Below are positions 27,020 to 35,762 of a DNA stretch of 64,000 nucleotides, piece after piece. Made by a program: the position numbers and the translations under genes. The number at the start of each line of letters is the position of its first letter. Position 1 is the stretch's first letter. A model generated the notes under the pieces. The model ran no database searches. It had not been told where the DNA came from and saw only the letters and a program-made list of their open reading frames with translations. This DNA comes from Desmospora activa DSM 45169 (GTDB taxonomy: Bacteria; Bacillota; Bacilli; Thermoactinomycetales; DSM-45169): contig NZ_PZZP01000001.1 of the NCBI RefSeq assembly GCF_003046315.1, positions 2,666,001-2,730,000 of the forward strand. Reading direction: 5' to 3'.

Positions 27020-27278
27020 CCCTTGTAAAAAGAAATCGGACCACGACAGGCTCGTTGATTATCTGAATTCAACAAGATTAATCCTTCATGCATCCTCGTC
27101 AACGACTTACCATTGAAACGGTGAGCTTGTAACGATCCAGTCATGCGAGCGATTCTCAGAATCTCTGATCTTGAATTGATGTTACATCAGGGCAGGCTGA
27201 CGGCTACCCATACCACACCAGTCATGCTGATGCAGTCCCAGCACAACACGGTACTCACATTCCCGAATGTGTAGGTTG
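27020..27278. other. intergenic stretch without recognisable content
   Basis: Between the Asp23 terminator and the hom stop codon (26945-27278 is gene-free in all). I see no open frame with an SD, no riboswitch motif and no clear terminator for hom; only weak imperfect hairpins. Confidence 0.5.
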
Positions 27279-28583
27279 TTATGAAATTGTTGTTTCCAAC
27301 ATCGCTTCTGCCGTCTCTTCAATCCCCACTCCAAACACCGGTCGATCGATCACGCGACTTACATTGAACCCTAATTCCGCCAACAGCACCGATGGATAGG
27401 AAGGATCCCAACGCCGTAATATCATGGCCACGCAATTTCCGTCCTTTGGCTGAACCGCCATATCTATAACAGCCAATCCAATGCGGCGAAGGGTTTCCCG
27501 TAAAGCGGGTATAGCCTCCGCTGGAATCGATTCGCGGGTCTCCAAAAAGAGAAAACGAGATCCTCCCGCATCCGGCGGCAACAACGTCGCCGCCGCCAAC
27601 GAATCCTGTCGATCCCCCGGCAGAAGAAACACATTGCACAAGTCTTCCGCCATGGCGCTTGCTGTCGGTTTTTCCCCGGCACCGTGACCGACCAGCATCA
27701 CATCCTGCACCACATCCCCTTCCAAGCGGACGGCGTTGTGTACACCCTCGATCCGGGCCAAGGGGTGTGAGAGCGGAAGTAGGGTAGGTCCTACCTGGAG
27801 TGAGATGGGACCCTTTTCCCCATACTGCACACCCAATGCCAAAAGCTTGATGCGATACCCCAGCAAACGGGCAAGCGCCAACTCTGACAGCGCAATATCC
27901 CGGATGCCCCGACAGGAGATTTCGGCCGGAGGAATCGTTGTTTCAAAAGCCAATCGTCCTAAGATCGCCAGTTTATAGGCGGCATCCACTCCATCCACAT
28001 CCGCGCTTGGATCTGCTTCTGCATACCCTCGCCCTTGAGCGTCTGCCAGTGCCTGTGCAAAAGAAACTTGTTCCGATTCCATTTTGGTCAGAATATAGTT
28101 GGTCGTGCCGTTAAGAATGGCGGAAAACCGATGGATGCGATTACTTTTCAACAGATGGCGTACGCTTCCCAATATCGGAATTCCTCCGCCAACACTGGCC
28201 TCATACAACAATTGCACTCCTTTTTGGCGGGCAAGACGCTCCAGTTCAACTCCGTGCTTGGCGATCAGTTCTTTGTTGGCGGTCACAACATGACATCCTG
28301 CAACCAATGCCCGTTCCACATAGGTACGGGCCGGTTCCACTCCCCCGATCGCCTCCAGCACCACCTCTACCTTTTGCTCTAACAACCGCTCGAATCGGGT
28401 TGTGAGCAACGATTGTATTCCTGCCACACGGCGCTGTTTTCCCGTATCGCGTACTAAAATTCCGCGAACCTCAAACCATAGACCTGTTCGCTTCACAATC
28501 ACATCCCGATTACTCTCCAATGTCTTAAAAACACCAGTCCCGACGGTTCCCAAGCCCAACAGGCCCACCCCGATTCGTCGCAC
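27279..28583 (-). CDS. hom: homoserine dehydrogenase
   Basis: 434 residues. Converts aspartate semialdehyde to homoserine, the branch to methionine and threonine. N-terminal Rossmann 'GVGLLGLGTVGTGVF', then 'GGVEPARTYVERALVAGCHVVTANKELIA', 'NGTTNYILTKM', 'AEADPSADVDGVDAAYKLAILGRLAF' with catalytic residues, and a C-terminal ACT domain (about 345-430). GTG 28583 has GGGGAGGG at normal spacing; the overlapping GTG at 28586 is possible. Upstream frame extension is false because it runs through a SAM-I riboswitch. thrB and thrC do not follow. Confidence 0.95.
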   Translation of the reverse strand: MRRIGVGLLGLGTVGTGVFKTLESNRDVIVKRTGLWFEVRGILVRDTGKQRRVAGIQSLLTTRFERLLEQKVEVVLEAIGGVEPARTYVERALVAGCHVVTANKELIAKHGVELERLARQKGVQLLYEASVGGGIPILGSVRHLLKSNRIHRFSAILNGTTNYILTKMESEQVSFAQALADAQGRGYAEADPSADVDGVDAAYKLAILGRLAFETTIPPAEISCRGIRDIALSELALARLLGYRIKLLALGVQYGEKGPISLQVGPTLLPLSHPLARIEGVHNAVRLEGDVVQDVMLVGHGAGEKPTASAMAEDLCNVFLLPGDRQDSLAAATLLPPDAGGSRFLFLETRESIPAEAIPALRETLRRIGLAVIDMAVQPKDGNCVAMILRRWDPSYPSVLLAELGFNVSRVIDRPVFGVGIEETAEAMLETTIS

Positions 28584-28600
28584 CACGATCCCTCCCCTGT

Positions 28601-28632
28601 AAATAAAAATACCCTCTCCGATAAGGAGGGGG
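28601..28632 (-). terminator. riboswitch-controlled terminator before hom
   Basis: Minus-strand CCCTCC, loop TTATC, GGAGAGGG (one bulge), then TATTTTTATTT. Its left side, CTCCTTATC, is complementary to GATAAGGAG at the 3' end of the SAM aptamer, giving the alternative antiterminator. SAM binding therefore favours this terminator. Confidence 0.8.
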
Positions 28633-28668
28633 TGGGGTTGCTGATAGAACAGCGGTTTAAACCGTCCA

Positions 28669-28796
28669 CTCCTTATCTCTCCACACCCGCAGGCGCAGCA
28701 GGAATTGGCACCATTTCCCTCCCGGAATCTGTGATTCCGGATCGGACGGTTGCCGGGCTTCATCGGGCCAGTCCCTCCACCACTCTGGATAACGAG
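28669..28796 (-). promoter_or_regulatory. SAM-I (S-box) riboswitch aptamer upstream of hom
   Basis: The minus strand reads CTCGTTATCCAGAG, GGTGGAGGGACTGGCCC, GATGAAGCCCGGCAACC, a CCGGAATC/GATTCCGG hairpin, GGTGCCAATTCCTGC, and closes with GAGAGATAAGGAG. These are the conserved S-box blocks in order, with P1 formed by CTCGTTATC (28796-28788) and GATAAGGAG (28677-28669). The aptamer lies about 85 nt upstream of hom, with a terminator between, so hom transcription is turned off by high SAM. Confidence 0.93.
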
Positions 28797-28857
28797 TTTT
28801 CATGTTCGATTATGAGTAATACCAAGTATTATGCAACAGCTCGATCATTCTGTCAAA

Positions 28858-28894
28858 CAAAAAAACCGCCTCTGGCCAAAGGTTCAGAGAGCGG
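28858..28894 (-). terminator. terminator of the UgtP-like gene
   Basis: CCGCTCTCTG and CAGAGGCGG form a stem with one bulge, followed by seven T on the minus strand. It overlaps the stop of the glycosyltransferase and insulates the hom riboswitch from it. Confidence 0.75.
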
Positions 28895-30005
28895 AGTTCC
28901 ATGACTGGGAGTAAAGAGAGCGATCAACAATCTGTCTCGTTGAATCGGGGGAAGCCAACAACTCTAGTTTGTCGGACATCGAATCACGTAGGGAAGGTTG
29001 CCGGATCAATCGGACCACCTCTTCCGCCAATGTATCCGGTGTTGCCGCCCTGGCGGCACCGTGACGCACAACATGAGCCAAATTAGCCCTTTCTTGACCG
29101 GGCAAAGCTTCAAACAAAATCAACGGTACGCCTTTAATCATCGCCTCTGTCACCGTTAAACCTCCCGGTTTTGTTACCAAGACTTCGGCAGCATCCATCA
29201 GGAGGGGCATATCATCGCGGGTACCATAGATGCGAACATCTTTATTCGCTGCAAAGTCGGAGAGCTGCTTCCACAGCTTTCGATTGGATCCGACCAGTAC
29301 CCATAATTGAAATTCCCCAGTAAAGTTCGCTAGGGTTTGCGCCAACTTGGCCAATGGACCACAGCCCAGTCCCCCTCCCATCAGTAGAACCAACGGGCGG
29401 TTGGGATCGGCTCCCAGTCGCTTTTTCGCTTCATAAGCGGAAACCGATTCCCGGAATCGGTGGCTATAGGGAATCCCCGTTTCCACTAACTGTCCCCCCC
29501 ACTTCCAGGAGAGCCACTTTCGCTGCTCCGATGTCAGCAGACGGGCGGGTACGCATAACAGATCCGGCGCTTCCATCAACCACAGGGGATGCAACTCATA
29601 ATCCGTCAACACACCCACCGTCGGCAGAGAGCGCCAACGGGACGGCAACAGCAACAGGCTAAAGGGATGGGTGCTCACCACCCGTGTCGGTGCAAAGCGA
29701 TACAACAACCGGTTTACTTTATGGCGGATCATCCAACCGGTTTTTTCGATGATCTCCGAGGAAAAGGTCCGCAACCAGGCGGAATGATTGGTCCGATCAT
29801 ACAAATAGGAGTAGACAAAGGGAAAACGACTCAGCATCCGGTTATAACCCGATTGCAAAAACGGATGCACAGAACCGGGGACCAACTCCAGTAAATCGAT
29901 CACTTCAGCTGGTACTCCCCGAGCTTCGTACTCTTCCTGCAACGCCTTTGCAGCGGCATTGTGCCCGGAACCGAAACCCATTGTTAAAATGATGATCCGT
30001 TCCAT
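28884..30005 (-). CDS. MGDG synthase/UgtP-like glycosyltransferase
   Basis: 373 residues, GT28 family. The N-terminal 'IIILTMGFGSGHNAAAKALQEE' and 'THPFSLLLLP' are typical of the monogalactosyldiacylglycerol synthase domain; the C-terminal domain carries 'VLLMGGGLGCGPL', 'TKPGGLTVTEAMIKGVPLILFE' and 'PGQERANLAHV'. Such enzymes add hexoses from UDP-sugar to diacylglycerol at the inner membrane face, making glycolipids and the lipoteichoic-acid anchor. ATG 30005 has GGAGGGAAACGG just upstream, so the longer frame is not used. It does not match UgtP closely enough to fix the number of sugars added. Confidence 0.85.
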   Translation of the reverse strand: MERIIILTMGFGSGHNAAAKALQEEYEARGVPAEVIDLLELVPGSVHPFLQSGYNRMLSRFPFVYSYLYDRTNHSAWLRTFSSEIIEKTGWMIRHKVNRLLYRFAPTRVVSTHPFSLLLLPSRWRSLPTVGVLTDYELHPLWLMEAPDLLCVPARLLTSEQRKWLSWKWGGQLVETGIPYSHRFRESVSAYEAKKRLGADPNRPLVLLMGGGLGCGPLAKLAQTLANFTGEFQLWVLVGSNRKLWKQLSDFAANKDVRIYGTRDDMPLLMDAAEVLVTKPGGLTVTEAMIKGVPLILFEALPGQERANLAHVVRHGAARAATPDTLAEEVVRLIRQPSLRDSMSDKLELLASPDSTRQIVDRSLYSQSWNSAL

Positions 30006-30248
30006 CCGTTTCCCTCCTAGCTTTATACCTTTATTATGCACGATTTCACTCCAAAAAAAGGGGATGTTAACAAGGATTAAACAAAATATTAATGGTGACG
30101 ATTGCTTTTCCTTCACTCTATAATTTGTATATGTTTCTATTAATTCAATATACCAGTAAATATGCGTTTAAAAATCCCTTGATTTGACGCATTTCTTTTT
30201 GCGGTAAGATTTACCTCTTTCAATCCCCTGATTTTTAAAAAATTGCTA

Positions 30249-30257
30249 TGATATAAT
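30249..30257 (+). promoter_or_regulatory. extended -10 promoter of the XRE-TPR gene
   Basis: TGA followed by TATAAT (30252-30257), 44 bp before the start codon, in an AT-rich stretch. No good -35 at 17 bp. Confidence 0.45.
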
Positions 30258-30300
30258 TTTGTCCAATTAGACTTCGGTAACTGTTGAAGAGGGTGGAAGA

Positions 30301-31593
30301 GTGGATATCTTACGTATGCACGAAGTGGGAGAGCTTATTCGCAAAGTCCGAAAAGAACGAGGCCTTCGCCTAGAAGATTTGGCAGACACCAATATTTCTC
30401 CTGCCACCATCAGTAATATCGAGCGTGGCCTTCCCCATGTGAACACGCAGAAAATTGATTATTTGCTTACAAAGTTAAACGTAAGCATGACGGATCTTCA
30501 ACAGATGATGGCCAATAATCAAAGCGAACAAGAAGAGATCGCCCATCGTCTGATCGCAGCCGAAACCTTAATCGACCTCGGCTATCCCCACCTTGCCGAG
30601 GAGTGGGTGGAACATACTCCAGATGATCAGCATCCCCTTGCCGTTAAAGGTTATCATATCAAAGGGCGACTAGCCATGGAACGCACCGATTGGAAAAAGG
30701 GGGAGCGGTGGCTGCATCAAGCACTGCGCTTAGCAAAAGAAGACTCCGATACCAACCAGATCATTCAATCCCATCTGGAACTGGCCCGTTTTTATTTTCG
30801 TCTGAGCGAGTGGTCACAATCCTTGCACCATGCGGACAGCGGATTGGAAGTTCACCCACCGGAAGAGGATGGAGAGATCCGGGGAGAACTACTACTATTG
30901 CGCGCCCTTACACTGGAAGTGACCAACCGTCGGGCTGAATGCCTGCAAACGGTAAGGCAAGCTTGGGAGAGCGGCTCTCTCGGTTCACCTTCCACTCAGC
31001 TGGAATGGTATCGTCTTCACGGGGAAATCATGCGCTACACTGGATTGCTGGAAGAAGCGGGCCGGATTGCGGCTGAAGGCTTGCAACTGGCTCACCGTTA
31101 TCGCGATCGGCAGGCTCTTTTCCGTTTATGGGCCTTATCCGGAAAAATTCAGATGGACCAAAGGAATTGGCTGCAGGCAGAGATCAGTTTACGTACAGCG
31201 TTAGCTTGGGAATCCGTCATCTCCGATCCGAAACGAATGGCATCCATTCATATCGGACTGGGACAAACTTATACAGAATTGAACCGGCATGAAGACGCTA
31301 GGCTCTGGCTCCATAAGGCCGTGGAATACAGCAGTTCCTGCGATGATCCACGTCCGCTGGCACAAGCCCTGCTCGCTCTCGGTGATCATTATTGGGCGCG
31401 TGGCGACCATCAGCAGGCCGCCTCCCAATATCAGAGTGCTTTAGAACGGAGTCAAGAACATCAGCTGTTGCAACTGGAACATGACGCTTTGTTTCATTTG
31501 GTTCAGCTACAAGAACAACTGGGTGATGAGCAATTTGCTCACAATATGCGACAGCTGTATGAACTGCAGAAAAAAATGCGAAACGGATCATAA
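30301..31593 (+). CDS. XRE-family HTH regulator with C-terminal TPR repeats
   Basis: 430 residues. An N-terminal helix-turn-helix ('IRKVRKERGLRLEDLA' to 'ISPATISNIERG', residues 12-41) is followed by about nine helical hairpins of TPR type (for example 'KRMASIHIGLGQTYTELNRHEDARLWLHKAVEYSSS'). This is the plan of RNPP-type, peptide-controlled regulators such as PlcR and PrgX and of other Bacillales HTH-TPR proteins. GTG 30301 has GAGGGTGG close upstream. No signal-peptide-bearing short gene follows, so a cognate peptide is not evident. Confidence 0.8.
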   Translation: MDILRMHEVGELIRKVRKERGLRLEDLADTNISPATISNIERGLPHVNTQKIDYLLTKLNVSMTDLQQMMANNQSEQEEIAHRLIAAETLIDLGYPHLAEEWVEHTPDDQHPLAVKGYHIKGRLAMERTDWKKGERWLHQALRLAKEDSDTNQIIQSHLELARFYFRLSEWSQSLHHADSGLEVHPPEEDGEIRGELLLLRALTLEVTNRRAECLQTVRQAWESGSLGSPSTQLEWYRLHGEIMRYTGLLEEAGRIAAEGLQLAHRYRDRQALFRLWALSGKIQMDQRNWLQAEISLRTALAWESVISDPKRMASIHIGLGQTYTELNRHEDARLWLHKAVEYSSSCDDPRPLAQALLALGDHYWARGDHQQAASQYQSALERSQEHQLLQLEHDALFHLVQLQEQLGDEQFAHNMRQLYELQKKMRNGS

Positions 31594-31604
31594 CAATCAG
31601 TCGC

Positions 31605-31630
31605 AAGCGGCTCCGTCGGAGCCGCTTTTT
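31605..31630 (+). terminator. terminator of the XRE-TPR gene
   Basis: AAGCGGCTCC, loop GTC, GGAGCCGCTTTTT: a perfect 10-bp stem with a T-run. Confidence 0.85.
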
Positions 31631-31687
31631 CTTACAGAAAAACTCATCTGTTACGATTGCCCAACATACCGTTATTGATTCAATATC

Positions 31688-31972
31688 TTAACGGGATTTG
31701 TTTGCCAACTCTTCTTGCGCCATTCGGATCATTTCCTTCACCATCTGACCGCCGATTGGACCACCTAAGCGTCCAGCCTCTTCCGCTTTAAGGTCACCGT
31801 TTTTTCCGTCCTCCCTGTATGGAACACCGAGGCGATCTGCCATTTCCGACTTCATCTCTTCGGTTGACGCACCGGGATCGTCCGTCTGCCGAGCCATTAC
31901 CTGCTGCTTTAGCTGATTCATCGCATCTCTCGCCTCTGGAACCAATAAACGGTTTCTCCTGCGTCGGGCCAT
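31688..31972 (-). CDS. small acid-soluble spore protein, alpha/beta type (long variant)
   Basis: 94 residues. 'RRNRLLVPEARDAMNQLKQQV' at the N-terminus and 'AEEAGRLGGPIGGQMVKEMIRMAQEELA' at the C-terminus are the two DNA-binding helices of alpha/beta SASPs, which coat spore DNA and block UV damage. The centre is about 20 residues longer than usual; 'KSEMADRLGVPY' may be the GPR protease cleavage site. The N-terminus is unusually arginine-rich. SD AGAGGGGGTG lies before ATG 31972. Expected to be forespore-expressed. Confidence 0.9.
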   Translation of the reverse strand: MARRRRNRLLVPEARDAMNQLKQQVMARQTDDPGASTEEMKSEMADRLGVPYREDGKNGDLKAEEAGRLGGPIGGQMVKEMIRMAQEELANKSR

Positions 31973-32007
31973 TCCTTGTCACCCCCTCTCTCCCTCTATT
32001 CTTTGTA

Positions 32008-32036
32008 ATAAAAAACCGCCTGATTCAAGGCGGTAT
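32008..32036 (-). terminator. terminator of sleB
   Basis: Minus strand ACCGCCT, loop TGAATC, AGGCGGT, then TTTTTTATT. Confidence 0.8.
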
Positions 32037-32064
32037 ATCCAAGAAGTTCTTCTGTTTTTAGCGC

Positions 32065-32760
32065 TTATTTCGCGAAAATGTGCTTTCCGATCTTGTCGAT
32101 TTGCGGACGGCTCCAAATCCATTTGGAGGTAGCTGTAACGGGGTTAAAGTAGAACAATGCCCCTTGGGAAGGGTCCCAACCATTAACGGCATCCTGAACA
32201 GCCCGGTATGCTTCCTCGTTAGGTGTCAACCAAATTTGGCCGTCATCAACGGCAGTGAACGCCCGCGGTTGAAGAATCACTTCTTTGGCGGTATTCGGAT
32301 ACTGCGAGGATTCCATTCGATTAAGGATGACAGCCGCAACCGCCACTTGACCCTTATAGGGTTCACCCCGAGCTTCACTGTATACGCCTTTGGCGATCCA
32401 CTCCATGTCTTCTTTGCTCAAGTTGGCTTTCTTATTGGCTTGGACTTCTTTAGCCTTTTTCCCAGCCGTCGCTTTTTTTAGGGTTGTCCAGGTTTCCGGT
32501 CCGGTAATGCCGTCGATGCGAAGATTGTTATCTTTTTGGAATTGAATCACAACCCGTTCCGTTTGCAAACCGTAGATACCGTCTACCTTCGGTGCATAAC
32601 CCAACTTCGTCAGTCGGTGTTGCAGATCCCACACATCCCCATTGGAGCTACCGTAGTGCACCAGGGTAGGAGCAGCTGCTTCCGCTTGCTTTCCGAAAGG
32701 CACTGCTACACCGACGACGGTAATGGCGAGAGCCAACCCGATCGTCAAGATGCTTTTCAT
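32065..32760 (-). CDS. sleB: spore cortex-lytic enzyme SleB
   Basis: 231 residues: signal peptide (1-29, 'KQAEAAA'), a peptidoglycan-binding domain (about 36-95, 'GDVWDLQHRLTKLGYAPKVDG'), a lysine-rich linker and the SleB hydrolase domain (about 112-231) with catalytic Glu129 in 'GVYSEARGEPY'. It is a lytic transglycosylase acting on muramic-lactam cortex during germination. In Bacillus sleB is followed by ypeB, needed for SleB stability; here a terminator follows and the next gene is a SASP, so ypeB is absent from the locus. Confidence 0.93.
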   Translation of the reverse strand: MKSILTIGLALAITVVGVAVPFGKQAEAAAPTLVHYGSSNGDVWDLQHRLTKLGYAPKVDGIYGLQTERVVIQFQKDNNLRIDGITGPETWTTLKKATAGKKAKEVQANKKANLSKEDMEWIAKGVYSEARGEPYKGQVAVAAVILNRMESSQYPNTAKEVILQPRAFTAVDDGQIWLTPNEEAYRAVQDAVNGWDPSQGALFYFNPVTATSKWIWSRPQIDKIGKHIFAK

Positions 32761-32947
32761 CTTTTCACTCCTTTAAGTTTGTGGGAATTCCCGTTCTCTT
32801 TATATATGAATCTCTCGATTTCATCCCACTTAAATTTGTAATGGAAAACGAAAGTTTCCAACCACACCAGGCATTATATAAGGCCTCGCTAACGGATTCA
32901 ATAGCAAATGATTAGTATGTAAGGTAATATATTCTAATTTCCTATAT

Positions 32948-32974
32948 AAAAAAGCGGCGGGGAGGACCCACCGC
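32948..32974 (-). terminator. terminator of sodA
   Basis: Minus strand GCGGTGGG, loop TCCTC, CCCGCCGC (one U-G pair), then TTTTTTATA. Confidence 0.75.
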
Positions 32975-32987
32975 ACAACTTTTTCGT

Positions 32988-33605
32988 TTACTTTTTAGTA
33001 TCCAAATAGCGTTTATTTACTTCATCCCAGTTAACGACATTCCAGAAAGCTTTAATGTAATCGGGACGTTTGTTTTGGTATTTCAGGTAGTATGCATGCT
33101 CCCACACATCCAGCCCCAAAATTGGCGTGTGGCCGTCCATCAACGGGCTATCCTGGTTTAGAGTGTTGATCACCGCCAGGTTCCCATCGTTTTTCACCAC
33201 CAACCAAGCCCAGCCGCTGCCGAAGCGATTGACGGCTGCATTGGCAAACTCCTCTTGAAACTTGTCAAAGCCGCCAAATGTTTCGTTGATAGCAGTTCCC
33301 ACTTCACCGGTTGGCTCACCGCCACCGTCTGGGCTCAAAATTTGCCAGAAGAGCGTGTGGTTCACATGGCCGCCGCCATTGTTTTGGACTGCACCACGAA
33401 TGGCATCCGGCACTTGGTCGATATTGGCGATCAATTCATCCACGGATAGGCTTGCAAGTTGTGCATGCCCTTCCAATGCAGCATTCAGCTTATCCACATA
33501 GGTTTGATGATGGCGTCCATGATGGATCTCCATCGTTTGCGCGTCAATGTGGGGTTCCAGTGCATCAGGGGGATAAGGCAGTGCAGGCAATTCATGTTTA
33601 GCCAT
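32988..33605 (-). CDS. sodA: superoxide dismutase (Mn/Fe family)
   Basis: 205 residues. Metal ligands are visible in '[15 protein letters not shown]', 'NHTLFWQIL' and '[19 protein letters not shown]'; the pattern '[11 protein letters not shown]' and 'GSGWAWLV' fits the manganese type. ATG 33605 has AGGAGGG 8 nt upstream. Cytosolic defence against superoxide; single gene with its own terminator. Metal preference is inferred, not proven. Confidence 0.95.
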   Translation of the reverse strand: MAKHELPALPYPPDALEPHIDAQTMEIHHGRHHQTYVDKLNAALEGHAQLASLSVDELIANIDQVPDAIRGAVQNNGGGHVNHTLFWQILSPDGGGEPTGEVGTAINETFGGFDKFQEEFANAAVNRFGSGWAWLVVKNDGNLAVINTLNQDSPLMDGHTPILGLDVWEHAYYLKYQNKRPDYIKAFWNVVNWDEVNKRYLDTKK

Positions 33606-33728
33606 ACGAAAAACCCTCCTGTATGTAGGTTTAAAAATTTCCTCCCCTAAATGTGGAGAGGAGTCCATTAAGGGATATTCCCGTTTATATTATGCTAAAA
33701 ACCTATGGGAATATCAATATTCTCGTTT

Positions 33729-34931
33729 TCACCCCTGAACGGAATCAGATGTCGCTTCTTGTTGTTTCTCTTCTTCTTCCCGGCGTTGGATCCATTCTTG
33801 CAGAAGTTCAGTCAATTGGGTTACATCATCCAAGATATAATCCGCCTGTAACTCCTCAAATTTAGCACGTGCTTTTTGTCCGGAGGGTCCGGTTAGTGTC
33901 GCTGCGAACTGACAACCCATCCGGCGTGCCGCCAATAGGTCCGCCACCGAATCCCCCACAATCAGGATTTGATCGCCTTGCGGTAACGGCAAACGGGCAC
34001 CCACACTTCTGGCATCCGGTTTATTCCGCCCCAAATACGCTTTTACATAGGTAAAGGGATGGGGTTTTCCCAGGGGAGCTTCCTCGGTATACAGCTCCTC
34101 CGCTTGCCGGACGTCCGAGGCGGTCACAATTCGATTTGCATCAAAGGCATCCCACAGTTGCAATGCTTCCAATGGTACCCGTGTTTCCAGTGCAGGCCGC
34201 CCGGTACCGATTCCTAGGCTGATCCCTTCATTTGCCAAAGCATCCAAGGTGGCTCGAATTGTCTCCGGTTCTGCCAGAGGGATTTCCTGTTGTAAAAATC
34301 CCGTTTTTTCCGGATAGAAGCTTCGCTTTTTCTCATGTTGCTCAAACTGATCATGTCCTAGATACCATTCTTGATAAACATCCCGCCCCAGTTTCCACAG
34401 GGAACCGCCATGGGTAAACACATCTGTCTCCTTACCGGACCAGTCTGCCACCAGTAGGGATAATCTTTCCAACAGTTTAACTTCCCCGCTCTCTTCCGCA
34501 TCCAGAGCGTCGCGCACCTCATGAAAATGGGGTTGAAATTCGATTTTTGCCCGTTGGGTCTCTTCCCCAATCTGTTGCAGTGCTAAACGACCGATCGGAC
34601 GAGCCAAGATCTCTTCCACAAAATCAGGGTTCGTCTGATGAAGTTGTTGTAGTAACCGCTGCAATTGAAAACCGAATAACAGCGCCACCATATCCCAATT
34701 GGAATTAACCCCGATTGATTTGAGCCATTCCAGTACCCTCTCATCATCCAATACCGCTCGCCGTATTTCCTCGATGGTTTCTTCTGCGGGAGCGGGATGG
34801 AAGGAACCGCCGGACAGACCCAGGCTATACTCACTATACAATAATTCCCACACACTGAGACAGGTGGAATCAAAGCAGCGTTTCTCGCTTAACAACACGC
34901 CATCCACATCAAATAAAACAACCTGAACCAT
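33729..34931 (-). CDS. HAD family hydrolase with large cap domain
   Basis: 400 residues. HAD motif I 'VVLFDVDGVLLSE' at the N-terminus, motif II 'GIGTGRP', motif III lysine in 'PLGKPHPFTYVKAYLG' and motif IV 'ILIVGDSVADLLAARRMG' are all present, so it should be an active phosphatase or phosphomutase-like enzyme. Some 200 residues between motifs I and II form an unusually long helical cap. The C-terminus is a charged 'RREEEEKQQEA' tail. The substrate is unknown. The ATG at 34931 is close after a GGGAGGA-type SD. Confidence 0.8.
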   Translation of the reverse strand: MVQVVLFDVDGVLLSEKRCFDSTCLSVWELLYSEYSLGLSGGSFHPAPAEETIEEIRRAVLDDERVLEWLKSIGVNSNWDMVALLFGFQLQRLLQQLHQTNPDFVEEILARPIGRLALQQIGEETQRAKIEFQPHFHEVRDALDAEESGEVKLLERLSLLVADWSGKETDVFTHGGSLWKLGRDVYQEWYLGHDQFEQHEKKRSFYPEKTGFLQQEIPLAEPETIRATLDALANEGISLGIGTGRPALETRVPLEALQLWDAFDANRIVTASDVRQAEELYTEEAPLGKPHPFTYVKAYLGRNKPDARSVGARLPLPQGDQILIVGDSVADLLAARRMGCQFAATLTGPSGQKARAKFEELQADYILDDVTQLTELLQEWIQRREEEEKQQEATSDSVQG

Positions 34932-35012
34932 CTGCCATCCTCCCTTTCCAATAAAAATCTTTCAACTCTCCATGGTTAATACTTTACCAGAGTACGTACT
35001 GAAAGCCCAACA

Positions 35013-35048
35013 CAAAAAGGACGGCCCTCCTGACCGGAGCCTGTCCTT
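35013..35048 (-). terminator. terminator downstream of the 35.1-kb hypothetical gene
   Basis: Minus strand AAGGACAGGC and GCCGTCCTT (one bulged A) followed by TTTTTG. Confidence 0.6.
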
Positions 35049-35081
35049 CTTATCGTATCCTTTGTTATCGCAACTTTCGCC

Positions 35082-35651
35082 CTATGGTGCGCTTTTACCC
35101 AATCGTTTCATCAAATCCGCCCAATCCCCTTTCCACCCTTCTTCCCAAGCTAGTTTAGCTAGGTAGAGGGCTTCGCCGGTCTTCCCTTTTTCTTGCAAAA
35201 TTTGGATCAAATTTTGATATCCGATGTGCTCTGGCATATGGGGATGGAAGGGATCGTTTTCAAATGCCCGTTTTGCGACAGGGGCATATTGAATCTGAAC
35301 TTGGCAGTATTCAATCGTCTGATCCAAGGCGTAAGGATCGTCATGACGGAAACTGTCATATTTACGAATCTGCTCGGTAAAGTGATCATGCAGGCAGATA
35401 AAACGCTGTGATTTCAAATGCTGAATCATTCTCAGGTCGGAACTGGTCTGAAGTGATTTTTCGTATTCCGCTCTCGCATTTTGGTATATATCGGCTTCTT
35501 GCGCCGTCAGACACATTTCAAGCGTACATTTGCGATCTTCATATTTCAGCTTGGCCACATAAGGCTGGAGATGGGGGTACTCTACATCTTCCCAGGCCCG
35601 CTTCACAATATATTCAAGTTTTTTTTCCGGGGACTTGGGCGTTTTTAACAT
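35082..35651 (-). CDS. hypothetical protein (189 aa)
   Basis: I do not recognise this protein. ATG 35651 has AGGGGGG 7 nt upstream, so the longer frame is not used. The product is soluble and helical, with many aromatic and charged residues and the C-terminal half resembling a TPR-like hairpin ('NLIQILQEKGKTGEALYLAKLAWEEGW'). No signal peptide. It begins 111 nt after the LOV-phosphatase stop on the same strand, with no terminator seen between them, so the two may be co-transcribed and functionally linked. Confidence 0.6.
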   Translation of the reverse strand: MLKTPKSPEKKLEYIVKRAWEDVEYPHLQPYVAKLKYEDRKCTLEMCLTAQEADIYQNARAEYEKSLQTSSDLRMIQHLKSQRFICLHDHFTEQIRKYDSFRHDDPYALDQTIEYCQVQIQYAPVAKRAFENDPFHPHMPEHIGYQNLIQILQEKGKTGEALYLAKLAWEEGWKGDWADLMKRLGKSAP

Positions 35652-35762
35652 AGACGAACCCCCCTCAGGCGAAAAGAAAGTAACTACATGGATTTTTTCC
35701 CTTCCGCCTGCTGGAGATAAACCCGGCTCCCAATCCAAATCCTCCGGGAGCCGCTGCCTCTT

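Noticed and set aside
31481-31678. Short plus-strand frame overlapping the end of the XRE-TPR gene, considered as a Phr-like signalling peptide
   Set aside because: No signal peptide pattern, odd Cys-rich content, no good SD, and it runs through the terminator hairpin.
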